A stretch of 61,536 nucleotides of DNA from Frigoribacterium sp. Leaf415 (GCF_001424645.1 NZ_LMQR01000003.1:1-61536); one strand, 5' to 3'; shown: positions 32,876-41,868, counted from the first letter of the stretch. Translations and numbers: made by a program. The notes: generated from the letters alone by a model not told the origin.

Positions 32876-34036
32876 CTAGGACGGTCGGCGGGCCGGCAGG
32901 CGGAGCGCGTCGCGGACGACGTCGGCCTTCTGCCGCCACGTGGCGTCGGGAGGGATGGCACCCGGGAGCCGGGGCACCCGCCCGTCGGAGCCTGCGGCGA
33001 GTGCGGCGAGCACCGAGGCGTGCTCGGCGGTGTCGGCGACCGTCACGCCGTCCAGGCCGCGCGCCTCGATGCCGCAGACGGCCGTGCTGAGGACGGGGAG
33101 ACCCGCCGCGCGGTACTCGTAGGTCTTGATGACGTCGCCGCCGACCTCGCGCTCGCCGACGTGGTGGGGCACCCAGCCGACGTCGAAGGTCTGCAGCAGG
33201 GCCGGCACGCGGTCGTAGTGCACGTCGCCCAGCAGGGTGACGTTGGGCGAGTCGGCCAGCACCCCGTACTCGGCGTCCAGCACCGGGCCGGCGAACACGA
33301 ACGACACGTGGGGCAGGGCGGCGACGGTCGCCAGGATGCCGGCGAGGTCGAGCCTCCGCCCGATCTTGCCCACGTACCCGACGGTGGTCGGGCCGGTCGC
33401 CCGGCTCGTGCCGTCGAAGCGGTGCGGGTCGCAGCCGTTGGGCAGCAGGACGACGTCGGTGCGTCCGTGTCGGCGGGCGAGGTCGGCGGTGCCCGCGCCG
33501 TTGGCCGTCACGACGTCCGCGAGGGCGAAGGCGGCCGCGTAGGCCTCGTCGACCTCGGCGCGGATGCTCTCGAAGGCGTAGTGCCGGCTCCAGTCGTCCA
33601 GCAGGTCGAGGACGACCCGCCGGGGACCGGCGAAGGGATTGGCCGCGACCGGGGCGACGGCGGCGAAGGGGTTCCAGACGAGGGCCGGCACGGATGCCGC
33701 CGACGAGGGCAACGAGGGGTAGGCGCGGGCGGACGCGACCCACCAGCGTCGTCGGTCGCGCGGGTCGGGAGCCCGGAGCGTGATCTGGTCGACCGACCGG
33801 GTGCCGACGGCCGGTGCCCCGATCGGGCGGCGGCGGGCGATCGAGGTCAGGAGGGGCTCCGGCCTCGAGACGACGGTGACCCCGCCACGGCCCGCGAGGT
33901 CGTGACCGAGCCATTCGATCAGGTGACCGTCCCGGGTGCGGTAGCCCTCGTCGAGCAGCTTGCGCTGGCCGTGCATCGGGTACGCCAGGAGGGCGGGGGA
34001 GTCGAGGGCGGCGCGGCGCGGTCGGGTCGTGGGCAC
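32876..34036 (-). CDS. Glycosyltransferase of the exopolysaccharide locus
   Basis: This 386-residue GT-B-like protein has LLDEGYRTRDGHLIEWLGHDL early and WNPFAAVAPVAANPF with a VVLDLLDDWSRH segment midway. The C-terminal half (TVGYVGKIGRRLDLAGILATV, VFAGPVLD, GDVIKTYEYRAAGLPVLST) matches UDP-sugar-binding glycosyltransferases. The open frame continues to 34312 but runs into a divergent gene. GTG at 34036 is chosen because GAAAG precedes it and earlier sequence is Arg-rich and unlike a coding start. It is first in an operon with the kinase (51-nt gap) and phosphatase. Confidence 0.8.
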   Translation of the reverse strand: MPTTRPRRAALDSPALLAYPMHGQRKLLDEGYRTRDGHLIEWLGHDLAGRGGVTVVSRPEPLLTSIARRRPIGAPAVGTRSVDQITLRAPDPRDRRRWWVASARAYPSLPSSAASVPALVWNPFAAVAPVAANPFAGPRRVVLDLLDDWSRHYAFESIRAEVDEAYAAAFALADVVTANGAGTADLARRHGRTDVVLLPNGCDPHRFDGTSRATGPTTVGYVGKIGRRLDLAGILATVAALPHVSFVFAGPVLDAEYGVLADSPNVTLLGDVHYDRVPALLQTFDVGWVPHHVGEREVGGDVIKTYEYRAAGLPVLSTAVCGIEARGLDGVTVADTAEHASVLAALAAGSDGRVPRLPGAIPPDATWRQKADVVRDALRLPARRPS

Positions 34037-34179
34037 GGTGGTCTTTCGTCGAGAGCTCGCGGGCACCGTGGCGCCCGACACGGCCGATGACCGTGTGTGA
34101 TATCTCAGTATTGCACGACGAAACGAGTTATACCAGGCTCGCGACGGTCCCCGGGACGGACGTCGGGGATGATGGGGGG

Positions 34180-34596
34180 ATGACCGCAACGAACCTGCTC
34201 GGCGTGCCCGAGACCCGCCTGCCCGCCGAACCCGACGTCGTCGCCGACCTCGAGACGCTGACGACGGCCGAGGTCGTCGTCGCCCACCCCACGTCGTCGC
34301 TCGCCTGGGCACTGCTCAGCGACGAGTCCGACGCCCGCGGCGCCGAGCTCGAGGCCTACGCCTATGCCCGCGTCGGCTACCACCGCGGGCTCGACGCGCT
34401 GCGGAAGGCGGGGTGGCGCGGACAGGGCCCCGTGCCGTGGTCGCACGAACCCAACCGGGGCGTGCTGCGGTCCCTCTTCGCCCTCCGGCGAGGTGCGGCC
34501 GCCATCGGCGAGGTCGACGAGGTCGAACGCCTCACGACGTTCCTGCACGACGCCGACCCCGCCGTGCTCCCCACCCTCGAGACCCGCACCGACTAG
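34180..34596 (+). CDS. DUF3151 family protein
   Basis: This 138-residue cytosolic protein is conserved in actinobacteria. Features are TNLLGVPETRLPAEPDVVADL at the N-terminus, then VVVAHPTSSLAWALLSD, EAYAYARVGYHRGLDALRKAGWRG and PVPWSHEPNRGVLRSLFALRRGAAAIGE in sequence, all typical of DUF3151. The fold is probably all-helical and the function is unknown. GATGAT lies 6 nt before the ATG. A perfect 23-bp hairpin follows the stop. Confidence 0.88.
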   Translation: MTATNLLGVPETRLPAEPDVVADLETLTTAEVVVAHPTSSLAWALLSDESDARGAELEAYAYARVGYHRGLDALRKAGWRGQGPVPWSHEPNRGVLRSLFALRRGAAAIGEVDEVERLTTFLHDADPAVLPTLETRTD

Positions 34597-34609
34597 CGGC
34601 GCGACCGCG

Positions 34610-34659
34610 CGAGGACGCAGGAGGCGCGGGTCACGCGACCCGCGCCTCCTGCGTCCTCG
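34610..34659. terminator. 23-bp perfect hairpin built from the GGAGGCGCGGGTC motif
   Basis: Left arm 34610-34632 and right arm 34637-34659 are perfect complements around a 4-nt loop (ACGC). Each arm contains GGAGGCGCGGGTC. It separates the convergent DUF3151 and YhgE genes. There is no T tract. Confidence 0.9.
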
Positions 34660-34674
34660 GCGGAAGCGGCGGTC

Positions 34675-36678
34675 TCAGCCGATCAGCGAGGGCCGCAGGT
34701 CGCGCATCGTGCGCGCCCGTGTCATGCGGGAGGTCGCGACCCAGGTCAGCACGAGCGCGCCGAGCAGCCAGGCCGCCAGCACGCCGGCGTCGCCCCAGGC
34801 CGCGGCCGAGCTGCCGCCGTACATCACCTGGCGCAGGCCGTCGGTGGCGTAGCTCATCGGCAGCACGAAGTGGAGGGCTGCGAGCGGGGCGGGCAGGGTC
34901 TGCCACGGGAAGGTCCCGCCGGCCGTGACGAGCTGCACGACCATCAGCACCAGGCCGAGGAACTGCCCGACGCTGCCGAGCCAGACGTTGAGCGTCATGA
35001 TGATCGCCGCGAACGCCGCCGAGGCGAGGGCCATCAGCCCGATCATGCCGAGCGGGTGGGCGACCTCGAAGCCGAGCGCCTGCGTGACGATGACGTAGAG
35101 CGCGACCATCTGCACGACGCCGAGCACCACCGGGGCCAGCCAGCCGGCCAGCGAGATGCGCACGGGGGCCTTGACGGCGGTGATGGCCCGCTTCGAGATC
35201 GGCTTCACGATCAGGAACAGCGCGTACATGCCGATCCAGGCCGCGAGGCTGATGAAGAACGGTGCCAGTCCGGCGCCGTAGGTGCCGGCACTCGTGAGGG
35301 CGGCGTCCTTGACCGCGACCGGGTCGCTGATGGCGCTCGCCTGGTCGTCGCGCGTCCGGTCGGTGCTCGCGGGGATCTCGCCGAGTCCGCTCTGCAGTCC
35401 GTCGCGGAGCTGGGTGGTGCCGGTGTCGAGGCTGACGACGCCGTCGCGCAGCGAGGTGGACCCGCTGCTCAGGGTGTCGAGACCGGTCGCGAGGGTCGAG
35501 GCGCCCGAGGCGGCGCTCGCCGCGCCCGTGGCGAGTTGCGACGAGCCGGTCGCGGCCGACGAGATGCCCTGGGTCAGGGCCGGTGTGGCGGCGGCCAGGG
35601 TCGCGGCACCGGTCGAGACCTGGTCGGCACCCGTGGCGAGCTGCCCCACCTGGGTGTTCAGCCCCTGGATCTGGGTGTTCGCGTCCTGGAGGGCGGTGGT
35701 CAGCGACTCGGTCGCGGGGGCGAAGGTCGCGGCGATCTGCTGGATCTGCTCGTCGGTGTAACCCTGCTGGCGCAGGGCTTCGGCGATCTGCTGCTGCGCC
35801 TGCTGCTGGGCGGCGGGCAGGCCGGCCGCGGCCGTCGCGCTCGTCGTTGCAGCGTCGGCCACGCCGGTGGCCAGGGCATCGTTGCCGGCCGCCACCTGGG
35901 CGGCACCGTCAGCCAGGGTCTGGGTCTGCGCGGGCAGGTCCGTCGTCTGGGTCTTCAGCGTCTGAAGCCCCGTGTCCAGCGCGGACGCCCCCGAGCTGAG
36001 CTGGCTCGTCCCGTCGGCGAGGGTGTGGGCCCCGGTCGCCGCGTCGGCCGCACCGTCGGCCAGCTGGTTCGCGCCGGCGACGGCCGAACCGGTGCCGGCG
36101 ACGAGCTGGTTCGCCCCGTCGACCGCGCTGCCCAGGTTCGTGCGCACGTCGGCCAGGCCGACCAGCAGGCGGCCCGCCGCCTCCTTGCCGACCTTCTCGG
36201 TGACCGAGGCCCGGATGGTCTTCGCCGCCTGCTCGGCGATCGTGGACGAGAGGTAGCTGTTGACGTCGCTCGTCGCGAGGGTGATCTGGGCCCGCTTCGG
36301 GTCGTCGCCGCTCGCCGAGGTGAGGTCGTCGCTGAAGCCCTTCGGGATCGTGAAGGTGAAGTCGTAGGTCTGGTCGCGCAGGCCCGCCGCGGCCTGGGCG
36401 GCCGAGACGACGTGCCAGTCGAAGTCGCCGCCGTCGGTGATCTGGTCGGTGACCTCGTCGCCGTAGTTCACCGTCTCGCCGTCGACCGTGGTCCCTGCGT
36501 CGGTGTTCACGAGGGCGGCCGGGATCTGGTCGAGCTTGGCGTAGGGGTCCTGGTTGGCCCAGAGGTACAGGCCGCCGTAGAGCAGCGGCACGGTCATCAG
36601 CGCGACGAGTGCCAGGCGGGCGAGCGGGGTGGCGGTGAGGCGCTGCAGCTCGGAACGGACGAGGGCGTAGATCTTCAC
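34675..36678 (-). CDS. YhgE/Pip family membrane protein
   Basis: This 667-residue protein has one N-terminal transmembrane helix (ARLALVALMTVPLLYGGLYL), a large extracytoplasmic region and about five C-terminal helices of ABC-2 permease type. The central region is a long helix of 11-residue repeats (patterns such as GANQLADGAADAATGAHTLA), the hallmark of the YhgE/Pip family. It includes phage-infection proteins and the ESX-like antibacterial export factors. It starts with GTG inside a GTGA overlap and is last of three coupled genes. With its ABC-like partner it may form an exporter or mechanical envelope complex. Confidence 0.9.
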   Translation of the reverse strand: MKIYALVRSELQRLTATPLARLALVALMTVPLLYGGLYLWANQDPYAKLDQIPAALVNTDAGTTVDGETVNYGDEVTDQITDGGDFDWHVVSAAQAAAGLRDQTYDFTFTIPKGFSDDLTSASGDDPKRAQITLATSDVNSYLSSTIAEQAAKTIRASVTEKVGKEAAGRLLVGLADVRTNLGSAVDGANQLVAGTGSAVAGANQLADGAADAATGAHTLADGTSQLSSGASALDTGLQTLKTQTTDLPAQTQTLADGAAQVAAGNDALATGVADAATTSATAAAGLPAAQQQAQQQIAEALRQQGYTDEQIQQIAATFAPATESLTTALQDANTQIQGLNTQVGQLATGADQVSTGAATLAAATPALTQGISSAATGSSQLATGAASAASGASTLATGLDTLSSGSTSLRDGVVSLDTGTTQLRDGLQSGLGEIPASTDRTRDDQASAISDPVAVKDAALTSAGTYGAGLAPFFISLAAWIGMYALFLIVKPISKRAITAVKAPVRISLAGWLAPVVLGVVQMVALYVIVTQALGFEVAHPLGMIGLMALASAAFAAIIMTLNVWLGSVGQFLGLVLMVVQLVTAGGTFPWQTLPAPLAALHFVLPMSYATDGLRQVMYGGSSAAAWGDAGVLAAWLLGALVLTWVATSRMTRARTMRDLRPSLIG

Positions 36679-37394
36679 GGCTGGTCGCTTTCGACGGAGG
36701 TGTCGGGGGTGGTGGCGACCGCGGTGTCGTCGGGGGAGGAAGGAGGCGCGGTGTCGGTCTCGGGTACGGCGTCGGTCCCGGCCGCGGCGAACTCGGGCGT
36801 GGGCAGCGACTCGATCGTCGCGAGGGCCGCGAACCCGGTGATGGTCAACACGGTGTAGTCGCGGCCGACGAGGTCGTGGACGACCGAGAGCCAGGCGGCG
36901 ACGTCGCCCCCGTGACGTTCGGGGGTGGTCACGATCAGTCCTCGCACCTCTGGACGCAGCACCGCCAACTCGCAGAGGAGACGGACGCGCAGCTCGGTGG
37001 GCAGGGCGCTCAGGCGGGTCCGCTCGTGCTCGCCCAGCCCGATCTCCGCGAGCAGCAGACGAGCCGCGGCCTTGTCGGCGCGGAGCCCGGCGAGGGCGAG
37101 CTCTTCGCGGGCGACCTGGACGACCGTGAGGGCCGCGAACGGTTCGGCGACGGTGGGTGTGTCGACGAGGGCGAAGGAGGCGCGGATCGCCGCGTCGTCC
37201 GCCCGACCGTCGATCGTCACCCGTCCGGTCTCGGGGCGCATGCGGCCTCCCGCGACGAGTGACGCCAGGGTGGGCGCGTTCTCGGTCTCGACCGCGACGA
37301 AGCCCGGGACCCAGCGGTCGGCGACCGCGCCGAGCCGGGGGAGTGCCGCGCCGGGGCCGTCGCCGATCGCGACGTCGTGCAGTTCGAGTCTCAT
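36675..37394 (-). CDS. Degenerate ABC-type ATPase partner of YhgE
   Basis: This 239-residue protein aligns in layout with ABC ATPase domains, but the ATP motifs are eroded. Walker A is replaced by ENAPTLASLVAGG (no GxxGxGKS). The signature/Walker B region reads LSALPTELRVRLLCELAVL then GLIVTTPE, where a working protein has LSGGQ and LLLDEP. The C-terminal 40 residues are Thr/Pro/Asp-rich and disordered. It is coupled to both TetR (ATGA) and YhgE (GTGA). It probably keeps the fold without ATP hydrolysis, acting as a scaffold or regulator. Confidence 0.75.
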   Translation of the reverse strand: MRLELHDVAIGDGPGAALPRLGAVADRWVPGFVAVETENAPTLASLVAGGRMRPETGRVTIDGRADDAAIRASFALVDTPTVAEPFAALTVVQVAREELALAGLRADKAAARLLLAEIGLGEHERTRLSALPTELRVRLLCELAVLRPEVRGLIVTTPERHGGDVAAWLSVVHDLVGRDYTVLTITGFAALATIESLPTPEFAAAGTDAVPETDTAPPSSPDDTAVATTPDTSVESDQP

Positions 37395-38083
37395 GCGGGT
37401 TCTCCGGTCGGGGGCATCGAGGAGGCGCCGGTCGCCGGTTCGGGAGGGAGCGCGAGTTCGGGGGCGGTCGCGACGAGGTCGCCGGCGGTGCGCCAGTCGA
37501 GGCCGACGACGCCGAGCACCGCCAGCATGACGAGCCGGTGGCCCTCGGAGCGGCTGAGCCGCTGCGTCGTGGCCTCGTCGAGCACGGACAGGGCGGCGCC
37601 TTCCACCAGGTGGGCCAGCGTGTGGGGAGCGATGTCGTCGCGCATGCGTCCGGATTCCACGCCACGACGGACGACGTCGCGGACGGTCTTCCGCAACGGG
37701 GCGAGCGCCTCGCCGACCTCGTGGGCCATCGGGCCGCGCACGGTCAACTGCGCCATGACGCGCACGTGCTCGACCTCGGCCCAGAGTCGGGCGGCCAGGG
37801 AGGCGAGTTGCACGACCGGGTCCGCGATCGGTGCCGGTCTCGCGGCGACGCCGATGCGGGCGGCACCGCGCAGGCTGACCTCGCGCACGAGGTCGTCCCG
37901 CGTGGCGAAGTGGCCGTAGACCGAGCGTCGGGACAGGCCAGCCTCGGCGGCGATGGCCTCGAGCGGCACGGACGGGTCGCGGTTGAGAAGCAGTGCCGCG
38001 GCGGAGATCAGTGCGTCGCGGTTCGCGGTGGCGTCGCGGCGTGGCGCACGGGTGGCGCGGACGGGGTCATCGGCGGCAGGCAT
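37391..38083 (-). CDS. TetR-family regulator of the YhgE operon
   Basis: This 230-residue TetR/AcrR repressor has an N-terminal helix-turn-helix (VPLEAIAAEAGLSRRSVYGH, then FATRDDLVREV) and a helical ligand-binding C-terminal domain with a Pro-rich tail. It is first of three overlapping genes. Its own promoter has TTGCAC and TACGAT with a 17-bp spacer on the minus strand. A 20-bp palindrome overlaps the -35, so autorepression is strongly suggested. The ATG lies 6 nt after the -10, so the transcript is leaderless. Confidence 0.92.
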   Translation of the reverse strand: MPAADDPVRATRAPRRDATANRDALISAAALLLNRDPSVPLEAIAAEAGLSRRSVYGHFATRDDLVREVSLRGAARIGVAARPAPIADPVVQLASLAARLWAEVEHVRVMAQLTVRGPMAHEVGEALAPLRKTVRDVVRRGVESGRMRDDIAPHTLAHLVEGAALSVLDEATTQRLSRSEGHRLVMLAVLGVVGLDWRTAGDLVATAPELALPPEPATGASSMPPTGEPA

Positions 38084-38089
38084 GACCCG

Positions 38090-38119
38090 ATCGTACGATC
38101 TTGCACACCTTTGTGCAAG
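38090..38119 (-). promoter_or_regulatory. TetR autoregulated promoter and operator
   Basis: On the minus strand the -35 is TTGCAC (38113-38118) and the -10 is TACGAT (38090-38095). The perfect palindrome CTTGCACA-CCTT-TGTGCAAG fills 38100-38119 over the -35. A second palindrome, GATCGTACGATC (38089-38100), lies on the -10. Confidence 0.82.
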
Positions 38120-38141
38120 TTATTTGCCGGGGGATCGTCGG

Positions 38142-39287
38142 TCAGCGCGAGCGGGGCAGGGTCGCTCGCAGCGCCTCCTCGTAGGCGTCGCAGACGGACT
38201 GCCAGGTGTAGGCGTCCGCGGCACGAGAAAGGGCCGCCGCGCTGAGGCTTTCCTGCTCGGCCGGATCGTCGAGCAGCGCGGTGACGGCGGCGGCGATGGC
38301 GGCGGGCTCGGGCGCCACGAGGGTGCCGGCTCCGTCGAGCACCTCGCGGTTGTAGACGGTGTCGCGCGCGACGACGGGCGCCCCCGCGAACATGGCCTGC
38401 ACCAGCGCCGGGTTCGTGCCGCCGACGCTGTGGCCGTGGAAGTAGGCCCCGGCGTGCTGCCAGAGGGCGTGCAGACGATCGTCGTCGCTGACGTGGCCGA
38501 GCCAGGTCACGCGGTCGTTCGCCTCGGCCAGTCCGCGCACGAGCTCGTCGAGTTCGCCGCCGTAGCCGGTCGAGCCGACGATGACCACGTCGTGCCGCTC
38601 GGCGATCGAGCGGGCCGCCTCGACGAACTCGACGACGGTGTTCTCGGGGACGAAGCGCGCGACGACCAGGGCGTACCCGCGGTGTCGCTGGCCCGGCTCG
38701 ACCGGCAGGTCGCGGACCGGGTCGCCGCCGTAGGGGATGAACAGGCCGTCCACGCCGAAGTCGGCCTGCCAGCGCCGGACGATCTCGCGGGCGTCGCAGA
38801 TCAGCCCGTTCGCGAAGCGCGCGCTGGCCTTTGCTCCGAGACGGAACACCGTCTTCGCCGCGCGTCCCCACTTGGCACGCTCCCACTCGATGCCGTCGAC
38901 GTTGACCAGCACGGGGATGCCGCGCAGCCTGAGCAAGGGCAGCCAGAAGCCGTTGGCCACGTTCATGACGAGGGCCGCGTCGGGCCGGCGCACGAGGGCG
39001 TCCAGCACGGCGGTGAGGCCGTAGCTCAGGGTGCTGAGCGATTTGCTCTCGACGCCCTTCGTCAGGCGGGAGGTGACCCGACGGTCGCGGGCGGGGTCGT
39101 CGTCGCGGGTCGACCCGTCGCGACCGTAGACCGTGACGTCCCAGCCGGCGTCGACCAGGGCGGGGGCGATCCGGCGCACCGCGGTCTCGAACCCGCCGTA
39201 GTAGCTGGGGTAGCCGCGGGTGCCGATGACGGCGACCGACGGTCGATCGGTCGCCGAACGGCGGGGGCGCAAGGGGCGGGCAGTCAT
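38142..39287 (-). CDS. DUF1972-type glycosyltransferase
   Basis: This 381-residue GT-B enzyme opens after a short basic leader with SVAVIGTRGYPSYYGGFETA, the exact start signature of DUF1972 (rhamnosyltransferase-like) proteins. The acceptor half has NVANGFWLPLLRLRGIPVLV and NVDGIEWERAKWGRAAK, and the donor half has YALVVARFVPENTVVEFV and GTNPALVQAMFAGAPVVARD. It probably transfers rhamnose or a related sugar onto an envelope polysaccharide. It lies 9 kb from the exopolysaccharide operon and is not co-transcribed with it. Confidence 0.88.
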   Translation of the reverse strand: MTARPLRPRRSATDRPSVAVIGTRGYPSYYGGFETAVRRIAPALVDAGWDVTVYGRDGSTRDDDPARDRRVTSRLTKGVESKSLSTLSYGLTAVLDALVRRPDAALVMNVANGFWLPLLRLRGIPVLVNVDGIEWERAKWGRAAKTVFRLGAKASARFANGLICDAREIVRRWQADFGVDGLFIPYGGDPVRDLPVEPGQRHRGYALVVARFVPENTVVEFVEAARSIAERHDVVIVGSTGYGGELDELVRGLAEANDRVTWLGHVSDDDRLHALWQHAGAYFHGHSVGGTNPALVQAMFAGAPVVARDTVYNREVLDGAGTLVAPEPAAIAAAVTALLDDPAEQESLSAAALSRAADAYTWQSVCDAYEEALRATLPRSR

Positions 39288-39386
39288 CGAGGTCGATCCG
39301 TTCGGCCGGTCTTCAGAGCAATGCTCGTAATATACCGGATTCCTGCCCCCTGCTGGTGCCGCCGGGTCGGCCGCCCGACCGGACGG

Positions 39387-39423
39387 GGCGCGTCGGCGCT
39401 CGCGATGCGAACGCCGACGCGCC
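39387..39423 (-). terminator. Nested hairpin after xylA
   Basis: The outer 12-bp stem (GGCGCGTCGGCG, arms 39387-39398 and 39412-39423) encloses a small inner hairpin TCGC-GAT-GCGA (39400-39410). It starts 6 nt past the xylA stop on the minus strand. Confidence 0.8.
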
Positions 39424-39428
39424 GGGCT

Positions 39429-40622
39429 CTAGCCCCGAGCGCCCATCAGGTGCTCGAGGGCGAGCTGCTGCAACCGCACGAAGCCGTACCCGTGTCCGCC
39501 GAAGTGGGCGTCGGCGTCGAAGTCCTCGTAGGAGGCGCGGTCGGCGAGCAGCTGCTCGTAGCCTTCACCGTCGGCGAGGGTGTTCACCGAGAGCTCGGCG
39601 ACCTGGCTGGCGGCCAGGGCCTCCTGCACCTCGGGGTCGGCGCGGAAGGCCTGCGCGCGCTCCTTGAGGAGCAGGTACATCCGCATGTTGGCGGCCGCGG
39701 ACTCCCACACGCCGTCGATCGTCTCGGTGCGCGAGGGCTTGTAGTCGAAGTGACGCGGGCCGTCGTAGGTCGGTCCGCCCTGGGGCGAGCCGTGCTCGAG
39801 CAGGTCGACGAGCGAGAAGGCGTTCTGGAGGTCGCCGTGGCCGAACACGAGGTCCTGGTCGTACTTGATGCCGCGCTGACCGTTGAGGTCGATGTGGAAG
39901 AGCTTGCCCTGGTAGAGCGCCTGGGCGATGCCGGCCGTGAAGTTCAGTCCGGCCATCTGCTCGTGACCGACCTCGGGGTTCACGCCGGCCATCTCGGGGT
40001 GCTCGAGCGTCTCGATGAACGCGATGGCGTGACCGAGGGTCGGCAGCAGGATGTCGCCGCGGGGCTCGTTGGGCTTGGGCTCGATCGCGAAGCGCAGGTC
40101 GTAGCCCTTGTCGAGCACGTACTGCGAGAGCATGTCGACGCCCTCCTTGTAGCGCGAGAGGGCGGCCTGCACGTCCTTCGCGCTGTCGTACTCGGCGCCC
40201 TCGCGACCACCCCACATGACGAAGGTCTTCGCGCCGAGCTCGGCGGCGAGGTCGATGTTGCGGAGCACCTTGCGCAGGGCGAAACGTCGCACGCCGCGGT
40301 CGTTCGAGGTGAAGCCGCCGTCCTTGAAGACGGGGGCGCTGAAGAGGTTCGTGGTGACCATCGGCACGACGATCCCGGTCGCGTCGAGGGCGCCCTTCAG
40401 GCGGTCGATCTGCTTCTGGCGTTCGGCGTCGGTCGAGCCGAAGGCGAACAGGTCGTCGTCGTGGAAGGTCAGCCCGTAGGCGCCGAGGCGGTCGAGGTTC
40501 TCGACGGCCTCGACGACGTCGAGCTGCGGGCGGGTCGGGCCGCCGAAGGGGTCCGAGCCGTTGTAGCCGATCGTCCAGAGGCCGAACGAGAACTTGTCTT
40601 CGCGGGTGGGGGTGGTGGACAT
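39429..40622 (-). CDS. xylA: Xylose isomerase
   Basis: XylA interconverts D-xylose and D-xylulose, the first step of xylose use. The 397-residue length fits the class I actinobacterial type. Landmarks are [13 protein letters not shown] (catalytic His and Asp), [13 protein letters not shown], the metal-binding [32 protein letters not shown] and [16 protein letters not shown]. The ATG at 40622 has GAAGGGA upstream. It is divergent from lacI. The gap holds a TTTGTCG-N7-CCACAAA operator identical in half-sites to that of xylB, plus a near-perfect palindrome at 40681-40699. Confidence 0.97.
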   Translation of the reverse strand: MSTTPTREDKFSFGLWTIGYNGSDPFGGPTRPQLDVVEAVENLDRLGAYGLTFHDDDLFAFGSTDAERQKQIDRLKGALDATGIVVPMVTTNLFSAPVFKDGGFTSNDRGVRRFALRKVLRNIDLAAELGAKTFVMWGGREGAEYDSAKDVQAALSRYKEGVDMLSQYVLDKGYDLRFAIEPKPNEPRGDILLPTLGHAIAFIETLEHPEMAGVNPEVGHEQMAGLNFTAGIAQALYQGKLFHIDLNGQRGIKYDQDLVFGHGDLQNAFSLVDLLEHGSPQGGPTYDGPRHFDYKPSRTETIDGVWESAAANMRMYLLLKERAQAFRADPEVQEALAASQVAELSVNTLADGEGYEQLLADRASYEDFDADAHFGGHGYGFVRLQQLALEHLMGARG

Positions 40623-40680
40623 CGGTGTCCCTTCCAGGGTCGAGCGGTCGGTCGCGTGGGGCGATCCCGCCCCGACGCGA

Positions 40681-40699
40681 ATGTTGTGAGCCTCAACAT
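40681..40699. promoter_or_regulatory. 19-bp near-palindrome upstream of xylA
   Basis: ATGTTGTGAGCCTCAACAT is symmetric at all but two pairs. It lies 59 bp from the xylA start codon and contains TATGTT at its edge on the minus strand, a possible xylA -10. It could be a second regulator site, for example ROK or a catabolite regulator. Confidence 0.55.
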
Positions 40700-40736
40700 A
40701 TCCCGTCTTTCGTCGGCGCGGAAGAGGTCGGGGCCA

Positions 40737-40757
40737 TTTGTCGCGGGCTCCCACAAA
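40737..40757. promoter_or_regulatory. Putative XylR (ROK) operator between xylA and lacI
   Basis: TTTGTCG-N7-CCACAAA, 21 bp. The same half-sites and spacing recur at 51261-51281 before xylB and nowhere else that I noticed. XylR-type ROK regulators bind TTTGT...ACAAA-type repeats, and a ROK gene lies at 47601. Confidence 0.7.
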
Positions 40758-40761
40758 AGAC

Positions 40762-40818
40762 TTGCGCGCCCCGTCGCGGCTGACGTAGTGTCTCGACCCG
40801 CGGCAGTCGAAGCGCTTC
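40762..40818 (+). promoter_or_regulatory. lacI promoter with downstream LacI-type operator
   Basis: TTGCGC (40762-40767), 18-bp spacer and TAGTGT (40786-40791). GAAGCGCTTC (40809-40818), a perfect palindrome of the LacI-family type, lies about 10-20 bp past the start point, suited to autorepression. A matching site precedes the ABC operon. Confidence 0.65.
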
Positions 40819-40851
40819 CGCACCCGTTCGGCAATCGACAGCGAGGTCATC

Positions 40852-41868
40852 ATGACGACGATCCACGACGTGGCCCAGGCCGCCGGTGTGTCGATCTCGA
40901 CGGTCTCGTACGCCCTGTCCGGCAAGCGGTCGATCGCGGCGTCGACCCGGCAGCGGGTCACCGACGCCGTCGAGCGGCTCGGCTACCGGCCGCATGCCGG
41001 AGCCCGCATGCTCGCCGGTGCCCGGACCAACATCCTGGCGCTCAGCGCGCCGATCCGGCCCGACAACCACCAGCCCACCCAGATGCGGTTCGTCACCGCC
41101 GTCGTCGAGGCGGCCCGTCGTCGGGACTACGACGTGTTGCTCCTCGCCACCGACGACGAGGTGTCCGGCATCCGGCGCGTGGCCTCGAGCTCGCTCGTCG
41201 ACGGCGTCGTCGCGATCGGCGTCGCGACCGTCGACGAGCGCGTCGACCTCGTGCGCGAACTCGACCTGCCGGCCGGGTTCATCGGCATCCCGCAGGGCGT
41301 CGACGACCTCGCCTGCATCGACCTCGACTTCGCGGCCGCAGCCGCCGAGAGCGTCGACCGTCTTGCCGACGCCGGGCACCGGACCATCGGCGTCATCGGT
41401 CACCCGGCCTCCTACGGCGAGCGCGACACCGGCTTCATCCGACGTTTCGACGACGCCTTCGCGGGCCGGGCCGACAGCCGCGGCGTCGAGACGCTGACCG
41501 TGGCGGCGGACCTCGGGCGGGCGTCGGCCGTCCGGGCGTTCGACGACCTCCGCGAGAGGCTGCCCGGCATGACCGCGCTCGTGCTGCACTGCAGCGAGCC
41601 CACCGCCGAGGCCGTCCTCCAGCGCGTCCGCCGCCTCGGGCTCGAGATCCCCCGCGACCTCTCGGTGCTGGCGGCCTGTGCCAGCTACCCCGCCGACGAG
41701 TTCGAGCCGGCCCTCGACACCATCCCGCTGCCGATCGACGAGATGTGCTCGCGGGCGGTCGGGGCCGCCTTCGAGCGGATCGACGGTCGTCTCGACACGG
41801 GCGTCGAGTTGATCGCGCCCACCTACCTGGCGAAGGGCTCGGTCTCCGGGCCGGCCCGCGCCTCCTGA
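40852..41868 (+). CDS. LacI-family transcriptional regulator
   Basis: This 338-residue repressor has the N-terminal helix-turn-helix [17 protein letters not shown] with hinge helix [15 protein letters not shown] periplasmic-binding-like effector domain follows ([44 protein letters not shown]). It probably controls the adjacent ABC importer and alpha-xylosidase in response to an imported alpha-xyloside. Both its own leader and the importer leader carry GAARCGCTTC palindromes. The gene ends GCCCGCGCCTCCTGA, so its last residues and stop codon lie inside the recurrent motif. Confidence 0.92.
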   Translation: MTTIHDVAQAAGVSISTVSYALSGKRSIAASTRQRVTDAVERLGYRPHAGARMLAGARTNILALSAPIRPDNHQPTQMRFVTAVVEAARRRDYDVLLLATDDEVSGIRRVASSSLVDGVVAIGVATVDERVDLVRELDLPAGFIGIPQGVDDLACIDLDFAAAAAESVDRLADAGHRTIGVIGHPASYGERDTGFIRRFDDAFAGRADSRGVETLTVAADLGRASAVRAFDDLRERLPGMTALVLHCSEPTAEAVLQRVRRLGLEIPRDLSVLAACASYPADEFEPALDTIPLPIDEMCSRAVGAAFERIDGRLDTGVELIAPTYLAKGSVSGPARAS

